From NCBI GenBank assembly GCA_041690035.1, contig JBDNFC010000012.1:1-16487 (forward strand): a DNA stretch of 16,487 nt. The letters run 5' to 3'. Positions 13,544-16,487 of the stretch are shown one piece after another; the stretch's first letter is position 1, and the number at the start of each line of letters is the position of its first letter. This DNA comes from CALSPH01 sp041690035. Lineage in GTDB: Bacteria > Bacteroidota > Bacteroidia > NS11-12g > UBA955. The translations under genes and the position numbers were made by a program. Below the pieces are notes generated by a model that was not told the origin of the DNA, did not search any database, and saw only the letters and a list, made by a program, of their open reading frames with translations.

Positions 13544-13575
13544 TTGTTTATATTAGCGAATATATGTTAAATTTG
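13544..13575 (+). promoter_or_regulatory. Promoter for the T9SS cargo gene
   Basis: TTTG (13543-13546, TTG 13544-13546) is followed after 21 bp by TAAATTTG (13568-13575), matching the Bacteroidota consensus. Predicted transcription start is near 13580, giving a leader of about 33 nt before the ATG at 13614. A second TAAATTTG at 13539-13546 overlaps the -33 element but lacks its own upstream TTG at the right distance. Confidence 0.5.
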
Positions 13576-13613
13576 AATCCCTATAAAAATATAAAAATAA
13601 TTTTCTAAATCTT

Positions 13614-16322
13614 ATGAAACTAAAATACTATATAATAAGCGCATCGACAATCATAGCAGCCATCGGGTTATACCAAATTATTCCTAATGCTAAAATTTAC
13701 ACGCCACGCATTTTAAGCAAATTAGACAGTGAAAAGCGAGAAAATTACGAAAAAAATGAAGAAGAAGAAATAAAAGGCGCTGTAGAAGAAATATATACAT
13801 TAAGAAATAATCAAGTTACTGGAACTATAGATTACGCAGATTTTGCAGCAGCACAATCTGCTACATTTAATGCCAGTTTACGTAGAACTTCAAAAGATTT
13901 AACATGGTTAGAATTAGGTCCAGACAATGTAGGAGGGCGCACAAGATCTATCATAATTGATAAAAGAGACCCAAATATTATGTATACTGGCGGTGTATCA
14001 GGTGGCATATTTAGATCTACTACAAGAGGAACATCATGGAAACCAGTAGGCAATCAATTGTTAAATCTTAATGTTTCTAATATTACCCAAGATTTTAGTA
14101 ATAATATTTATTACGGCACAGGTGAAGGCGGATTTGTGAGCGTACTAGGAGATAAAAATGGCACACCTGGTTTTATTGGTGGAGGAGTTTATGCTTCTAC
14201 AGATGGCATTAGCTATAGTTTATTACCCTCTACAAATCCAACTATAAATTCTCAATGGACTAATGTTCATAAATTGGCAGCGGACCCAAATAGTGATGTT
14301 ATTTACGCAGCCAATGATGGCGGATTCTTTTTTTCTGAAAATAAGGGTATTAATTGGACAAGAACTCCAGGACAATTAGGTTCTTGTAGAGAAATAGAGG
14401 TGAGCAAATCTGGTGCAGTTTATATGAACTTTGGCCCCTCTATCTGGAAATCTACAGACAAAGGCAAAACAATTGCAAAAACAGGATACAATACCTCTGG
14501 AACTTCACCACAAATTAGTGTCGGCAGAGTTACTATTGCTGTTTCTCCTCAAGATGAAAACTATATTTATGCTTTGGCTTCTGGTACAAATAATTTATTA
14601 TCTGGACTTATGCGTTCTACAAACGGTGGTGCAAACTGGGAAATGTTATTGGCAGGCAGCGGAACATCTACTCCAAACTCGAGTGAGATATTTGGAACTA
14701 ATGGACAAGGAAACTATGATAATACTATAACTGTAGACCCACTGAATAAAAATAGGGTTATTTTAGGTGGTGTAGATTTAGCAGAGTGGAACTCAGGTAG
14801 TTTCAATATCATTGCTTCTAAATTTGCTGCTAGAACCAGCAATTCTTATGTACATTCTGATAAACATGATCTTGTATGGGATAATAGTGTAAATCCACCC
14901 ATTTTATGGATTGGATGTGATGGCGGTATTTTTAGGTCTGCGAATATGTATGCAGATGGGTTTGATTATAAATTTTCTGCACAAAATAGAGGCTTCTCTA
15001 CCATCCAATTTTATGGTTTGGCAGCTGCAGAAGATGGCACTATAATAGGTGGAACACAAGATAACAGTAATCAATTAATTAATGGCAAAGGCAATACGCC
15101 TAAAAGTTCTGTAACACTTTATGGTGGTGATGGTTTCCAAACAGAAATTTCCCGAAAAGATCCTTTAATTATATTTGTGGAATCGCAATATGGAAATTTA
15201 GGGAGATCTACCAATGGGGGTGTGGCTTTTGACGATATCTGGGATAAAAGGATTGGAAATAGTGATGCAGAGGTAGTAACAAATGAGAATTATGCACCAT
15301 TTGATTGTCAATTTAGGCTTTGGGAACATCCAACAGATTCTGCAAAAAGTAAATTATTTTTTGCACCTTATGGCAGAATATGGGCGGCAGTAAACCCCAT
15401 TAATCCAGCTGGAAGACCTATTTGGTTTAATATTTCTACTAGTAATGGCAATAACAGAGTTATTGATTTGGAGCCTTCTGCAAATGGCAATAATTTGTTT
15501 TTTACAACTCGTTCTTCAGGTATTTTTAGAATTGATAGTTTAAATACTGCACGTTTTGATACAACATTATATCCCATATCTGGTGGAATGGGTCAAGCAA
15601 TACCAACGCCCATCAGAACAGTAAATATTAATGGTAACCTTCCTTTGGGGGGCAGAGCGGTTACCTCTTTTAACATTGACCCAAACAATCCGAACAGAGC
15701 AATAGTTACCCTTGGTAATTTTGGCAATACTGCTTACATTTTCATTTGTAACAATATCTTAGATGACAACCCAACCTATATAAATATTACAGGCACTCTT
15801 CCAAGAATGCCTGTTTATGATGCCTTAATTTTAATAGACAATCCAAATTATTTTATAGTAGCTACAGAAATGGGGATATGGGCAAGTGATGACAATGGTG
15901 CATCGTGGGAATTGCAATCTAATGGCATACCCTCCGTAGCAAGTTATATTTTACGCCAATACGAATTCAAATCTTGGGAAGGCCCAAGAATTTATGTTGG
16001 AACGCATGGTCGCGGCTTTTATAGGTCAAATTCTTTTTTAACTTCAGTTAAGCAAGTAGCATCAATAAGTGATGTTGCGTTAATTGCTTTTCCAAACCCA
16101 GTTACTGACAAGGTGAATATTAAGTTTAATGTTCAAAAAGCGGGGATGGTTACTTACACCGTTTATAATTTGCAAGGGCAACAATTGAAAAAAGAAGTAG
16201 AAATGGCGTCAGAAGGAAATTTTGAAAAACAAATAAATCTGTCGCATTTAGCACCTGGCACCTACATTATTAGTTTAAATAGCGGTAGCTTTAAAAAGGC
16301 AATAAAAGTACTTGTGCAATAA
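13614..16322 (+). CDS. Secreted BNR/Asp-box beta-propeller-like protein with T9SS sorting domain
   Basis: A 902-aa exported protein. Residues 1-~26 are a signal peptide or signal-anchor-like segment, followed by a Glu/Lys-rich stretch (~40-60) and GPDNVGGRTRSI (102-113), a common opening of Bacteroidota BNR-repeat exoproteins. The body holds many sortilin/Vps10-like repeats with Asp-box motifs: FRSTTRGTSW, FSENKGINW, KSTDKGKT, MRSTNGGANW, WASDDNGASW, often followed by YVGTHGRG-type strands, consistent with one or two beta-propellers. Residues 822-902 (FPNP at 826, VYNLQGQQL, LAPGTYII, KKAIKVLVQ) are a type A C-terminal sorting domain of the type IX secretion system, so it should be exported and attached to or released from the surface. 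No hydrolase catalytic motif is evident; adhesion or polymer binding is a guess. It appears monocistronic. Confidence 0.9.
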   Translation: MKLKYYIISASTIIAAIGLYQIIPNAKIYTPRILSKLDSEKRENYEKNEEEEIKGAVEEIYTLRNNQVTGTIDYADFAAAQSATFNASLRRTSKDLTWLELGPDNVGGRTRSIIIDKRDPNIMYTGGVSGGIFRSTTRGTSWKPVGNQLLNLNVSNITQDFSNNIYYGTGEGGFVSVLGDKNGTPGFIGGGVYASTDGISYSLLPSTNPTINSQWTNVHKLAADPNSDVIYAANDGGFFFSENKGINWTRTPGQLGSCREIEVSKSGAVYMNFGPSIWKSTDKGKTIAKTGYNTSGTSPQISVGRVTIAVSPQDENYIYALASGTNNLLSGLMRSTNGGANWEMLLAGSGTSTPNSSEIFGTNGQGNYDNTITVDPLNKNRVILGGVDLAEWNSGSFNIIASKFAARTSNSYVHSDKHDLVWDNSVNPPILWIGCDGGIFRSANMYADGFDYKFSAQNRGFSTIQFYGLAAAEDGTIIGGTQDNSNQLINGKGNTPKSSVTLYGGDGFQTEISRKDPLIIFVESQYGNLGRSTNGGVAFDDIWDKRIGNSDAEVVTNENYAPFDCQFRLWEHPTDSAKSKLFFAPYGRIWAAVNPINPAGRPIWFNISTSNGNNRVIDLEPSANGNNLFFTTRSSGIFRIDSLNTARFDTTLYPISGGMGQAIPTPIRTVNINGNLPLGGRAVTSFNIDPNNPNRAIVTLGNFGNTAYIFICNNILDDNPTYINITGTLPRMPVYDALILIDNPNYFIVATEMGIWASDDNGASWELQSNGIPSVASYILRQYEFKSWEGPRIYVGTHGRGFYRSNSFLTSVKQVASISDVALIAFPNPVTDKVNIKFNVQKAGMVTYTVYNLQGQQLKKEVEMASEGNFEKQINLSHLAPGTYIISLNSGSFKKAIKVLVQ

Positions 16323-16325
16323 ATT

Positions 16326-16349
16326 TGTATCATTTTGCTATTTGATACA
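16326..16349 (+). terminator. Possible weak stem-loop after the T9SS gene
   Basis: TGTATCA (16326-16332) pairs with TGATACA (16343-16349) across a 10-nt loop, 3 nt after the stop codon. The stem is AT-rich and lacks a clear following T run, so termination activity is uncertain. The remaining 16350-16487 is AT-rich without a recognised gene. Confidence 0.3.
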
Positions 16350-16392
16350 CATTTGTTGAAAATTACTAAGATATAAAAAAAATTACATATAG

Positions 16393-16425
16393 ATTAGCGT
16401 CTATAATGCTTTCATTAGCGCTAAT
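16393..16425. repeat. ATTAGCG direct repeat and 12-bp palindrome
   Basis: ATTAGCG occurs at 16393-16399 and again at 16414-16420, 21 bp apart start to start (two helical turns). The second copy extends into the perfect palindrome ATTAGCGCTAAT (16414-16425). This could be an operator for a gene beyond the right edge, but short AT-rich repeats are easily found by chance. Confidence 0.3.
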
Positions 16426-16487
16426 ACCTAATTACGCATTAGAAAATTTATTTATACTCAATTCCATATTTTGATATAAAATTTTAT

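Noticed and set aside
14431..14730. 99-aa plus-strand open frame inside the T9SS gene
   Set aside because: Out-of-frame shadow of a gene with continuous Asp-box repeats in the main frame; no sign of a frameshift there.

Overview
The window is AT-rich chromosomal DNA of a Bacteroidota bacterium, probably a Chitinophagales/Sphingobacteriia-type lineage. Four things point there: a secreted 902-aa protein ending in a type IX secretion (T9SS) type A sorting domain; repeated Bacteroidota-type promoters (TTG/TTTG, a 19-21 bp spacer, then TAnnTTTG); A-rich rather than Shine-Dalgarno leaders; and Bacteroidota-style gene neighbourhoods (a barrel-like protein before lipA, and a long CcmF after CcmC-CcmD-CcmE). 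No rRNA, tRNA, CRISPR array, transposase or phage gene was seen.

Layout. Positions 1-417 hold no credible gene. They carry a small array of structured repeats: two copies of a hairpin-forming element and one inverted relative, separated by degenerate short units. From 418 to 3228 (minus strand) is a likely three-gene operon: a group 4 glycosyltransferase, a two-TM protein with a degenerate transglutaminase-like core, and an inositol-monophosphatase-family enzyme. An orphan NarL/LuxR-type response regulator (3403-4032, plus) follows; its 3' end overlaps tail-to-tail with the next minus-strand operon. That operon is read in the order CNNM/CBS/CorC-type membrane protein (6734-5454), a 117-aa conserved protein with a TTG start, and a GT2 glycosyltransferase (5088-3985).

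From 6794 to 11293 (minus) is a tightly packed cytochrome c maturation operon, ccmC-ccmD-ccmE-ccmF, followed by a Rossmann/DUF2520 protein. Successive genes are 6 nt apart or overlap by 1-4 nt. CcmE has the CxxxY haem-attachment motif of the 'variant System I' in place of HxxxY. ccmA, ccmB, ccmG and ccmH are not in the window.

An OsmC-type peroxidase (minus) and an outer-membrane barrel-like protein (plus) diverge from a 33-bp gap. A perfect 18-bp palindrome there contains a TAnnTTTG promoter box on each strand. The barrel gene is followed by lipA (lipoyl synthase, GTG start). The window closes with the T9SS-exported beta-propeller-like protein and 165 bp of AT-rich flank. Several promoter boxes lie only 4-9 nt from the start codon, suggesting leaderless or nearly leaderless transcripts.

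Most of the content is housekeeping (cytochrome c maturation, lipoate, envelope glycosylation, oxidative stress). The least ordinary items are the covarying repeat hairpins, the triad-altered transglutaminase-like protein, the palindromic divergent promoter and the leaderless-promoter pattern.
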